A stretch of 24,567 nucleotides of DNA from Ophiocordyceps camponoti-saundersi (nom. inval.) (taxonomy: Eukaryota; Ascomycota; Sordariomycetes; Hypocreales; Ophiocordycipitaceae). The stretch lies in NCBI GenBank assembly GCA_003339415.1, contig PDHQ01000427.1, forward strand, positions 1 to 24,567, given 5' to 3'. The translations under genes and the position numbers were made by a program. The notes below the pieces were generated by a model. It saw only the letters and a program-made list of their open reading frames with translations, was not told the origin of the DNA and searched no databases. How positions within the stretch are numbered: the first letter of the stretch is position 1; every line of letters starts with the position of its first letter. This document shows positions 21,711 to 24,567 of this stretch, piece by piece.

Positions 21711-22099
21711 AAGTAATATATAGTTTTAATATATTATAAAAAAAGTAAGAATTATATATTTTATATATAAAATATAAAAAACTTATAATTTTATAGCTTA
21801 ACTATAGTTAGTTATAAATATAAAATATTATATAGAAATTTAATATTATATAAGCTTTTAAGAATTTAAAGATAATTAATAAAAGAATATTATATTTAAC
21901 TTAATAACCCTATATTATATTATTATAAGCTAAGCTATAATATATTATAAAATATAAAGTTAGCCTTAACTTATAATATATTACTTATATTTATATATAT
22001 ATATCTTATAATATAAATTTTAATACTTTTTACTCCTATTAACTTTACTATATATAGTTTAGTTTATAACTTTTATATAGATTATTAATTATATAATAT
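21711..22099. other. AT-rich gap
   Basis: Almost pure A/T with short TA and AATA runs; no frame or RNA gene is seen. Confidence 0.5.
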
Positions 22100-22371
22100 A
22101 AAACTCGAAACGTAAGATACTAATATCTCTTATAGTATTTTCCGTATAAGCTTTTACTATTTACGAAGAAAGCTATATAAATTAGTAGCTGCTACTAATC
22201 TGCTAAAAAATAATAGCGCTAGGAAAAGATAAAAATATCTTTTTAAGGGTTATATATATATTATTAAATAGTCGAAAATAACTTTTAAAGTTCCGAAAGC
22301 CTTTACGGACTAAAGTTATAACGGCGGTTATAAAAAGATAGCGGCTACTATTTAAGTAGATAGTATAACTT
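22100..22371 (+). pseudogene. Short coding relic of unknown family
   Basis: One phase of about 85 codons contains LVAATNLLKNNSARKR, then SKITFKVPKAFTD and YNGGYKKIAATI, with few stops. GC is locally higher than in the flanks. I did not recognise it and saw no second copy in this window. Confidence 0.4.
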
Positions 22372-23059
22372 AGTTTTCTTTTATAAATAAAATAGGTAAA
22401 TAAAGTATTTAGCCCTTAAGCTTATCCTTATATTTATTTATAAGTTACTAATTATAATTTAAGTTTAAGATATAACTTATAGCTAAAACTTTACTAAATA
22501 AAATTATAGCTTTACCTAAACTTTATACCTTTATATAATAAATTACTTATTAGCTTTACTAATCCTTTACGTAAACCGATACTCGAAATAATTCCCTCTT
22601 ATTAAAATATATAAGAGAAAGCTAAAAACTAAATAAACTATTCGATAAAGTTTTTAAAATACTAAAATCTTACTTAGTCTTTTACTTACTATCTTAAGCT
22701 ATATAATAATACGTATATAATAAATTAATTATTTTTTATAATCGGATTTTTCTCCTTAAGTTATTTCTAAGACTCGGGTTTTTACCTTATATTATATCCG
22801 CTATTTTAATATTACCTTTTTTACTATATCCGTCCCTTAAGAAGTAAACCCTAAAAAATAGCTAAACTATTTAATATACGCTTAAAAAATTTAAAAACTT
22901 CCTTTTACTATTTAGCTATCTTAGCGCTAATATACCTTAGTATATATCTTACTATCCTAAATTCTATAGCTATTATACTTAGAAGAAGTTAACTATTATT
23001 CCTTATACTTATTCGTTTTCCTTAATAATAGCGTATAATATAGCTATATACCTCCCGTA
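22372..23059. other. AT-rich gap with no clear gene
   Basis: RIPed DNA without a frame I could follow; it may include the 5' part of the next relic. Confidence 0.45.
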
Positions 23060-23680
23060 ACCCTTCGCTATATATATCTAAACCTATCTATATATATTTT
23101 ATATTTTATTTATTATAATTATAAGTCTAACGTCTCTCTTAGCTTAGAAGCTTAAAATATCTTATTACTCCTTATATTTATTACTTAAATTTTTAGAATA
23201 TTTACCTTACCTAAATACCGCGTAATTAATAATAATAGCGAAAATATATATCTTCCTTACGCTCTTATTAATAAGCTTAGAAAATAATTAAATAGCTTAA
23301 AAATAATAGAAAAGTCGAATCTCTAAGGAATAAATTAAGTAATAAAAGGCTTCCTTCCTTTCTAAATCGTAAGGTTCGCGTAGTATATAATACTATTTTA
23401 AATTTCCCTACTTTTACTTACGTTACTATTAGATCTTTTTTAGTAGTTTAATAGTTACTAAATAAGCCGGCGTATATTACCCTAAACCTAATTACCGGGG
23501 CCTTTATACTTATTTTATTATCTTAATATTCCCTTTTATAAACTCGAAAAATATCTATAAATATTATATTTACTAGTACCTAAGATAAAGTTATCCTACT
23601 AAGCGGTAGTAACTTATAAGTTATTATTCGTAGCTTATAAGCTTATATAGTAAGAAGGTTACCCTCCTCTCTCTTCTATA
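23060..23680 (+). pseudogene. Coding relic of unknown family
   Basis: A single phase runs about 200 codons, with YRVINNNSENIYLPYALINK (from 23216), SLKIIEKSNL, LPGPLYLFYYLNIPFYKLEK (about 23490-23550) and VVTYKLLFVAYKLI. Stops fall at plausible Gln or Trp positions. The upstream limit is unclear. No homologue is seen within the window and no family was recognised. Confidence 0.45.
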
Positions 23681-23738
23681 TAAGAGAAAATTTCTTCCTT
23701 TTTTATCCTCCGTAAAAATAATAGTAACCTTAAAATAC

Positions 23739-23775
23739 TATTATTATTATTATTATTAGTATTAGTATTATTAGC
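23739..23775. repeat. (ATT)n-type triplet tract
   Basis: Imperfect run of TTA/TTAG triplets. It may be a RIP-altered triplet repeat on the opposite strand from the one at the right edge. Confidence 0.6.
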
Positions 23776-24055
23776 GGTAGTAGTTTCGTTATATAAAAAA
23801 TAAAAATAAGTAAAAGTAAAATAACGATAATAATAAGGGGGGGAAAAAAAAAATATCTATTACTACTATACTTAGTTACTTACCCCTCTCTAATAAGCTT
23901 ATTATTATTACTCTTAGCTCGGATAACGAAGTTAGGGCTAAATTTCTTTAAACTATTATCTTTATATATATCTCCTTTATATAATATATTTTAGTAAATA
24001 TCTATTAATTATATAATAAGATAAGGAATATCTTTACTTTTTTAAGATATTATAC

Positions 24056-24567
<512 letters not shown>

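Overview
This window looks like a dead, heterochromatin-type block from a filamentous ascomycete (Pezizomycotina) genome that repeat-induced point mutation (RIP) has mutated to near saturation. The evidence is dinucleotide composition. From about base 128 to the right edge the sequence is very AT-rich. CpA and TpG are almost gone, TpA is in large excess, and CpG, CpC, GpG, ApG and CpT remain common. Deamination of methylated CpG would remove CpG instead, and plain AT drift would not spare CpG and long C runs. Loss of TpG has also removed nearly all ATG and TGA codons, while CAA, CAG and TGG have become TAA or TAG. I see no intact gene, tRNA, rRNA or CRISPR array.

Coding relics can still be followed by reading frame. 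Signs of a relic are long stretches in one phase where stops sit where Gln or Trp is plausible, C-ending codons, and in-frame amino-acid similarity between copies. Family X has four copies in the left 7.5 kb. A (130-1460), B (2390-4062) and C (4080-5580) lie on the minus strand and D (5826-7480) on the plus strand, head to head with C. All share a core read as YTNYIII(K/R). A and C form one subgroup, B and D another, and B and D also share a 5' leader.

Family Y is a plus-strand tandem pair, Y1 (12312-15567) and Y2 (17940-21280). Each has a frame of about 750-800 codons followed by a second segment in a shifted frame, and the two resemble each other along their length. A third large plus-strand relic, Y0 (8869-about 11490), lies upstream and is not visibly related. 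It may start at a RIP-converted ATG (now ATA). Smaller relics lie at 1799-2170 (minus) and 7536-8030, 21440-21710, 22100-22371, 23060-23680 and 24056-24567 (plus). I could not assign any of these to a named family.

Other features are two C-runs of exactly 19 bases, one inside Y0 and one inside Y1, where the frame changes phase; a run of 11 C; (TA)n tracts; and an (AAT)n tract of about 41 units running off the right edge, best read as a RIP-converted (GAT)n poly-Asp tract. Bases 1-127 differ from everything else: they are rich in palindromic GTGATT/AATCAC and keep all their TCA/TGA sites, so they were not RIPed. The picture is a multi-gene duplicated locus or transposon graveyard silenced by RIP, bordered or invaded on the left by an unmutated palindromic element.
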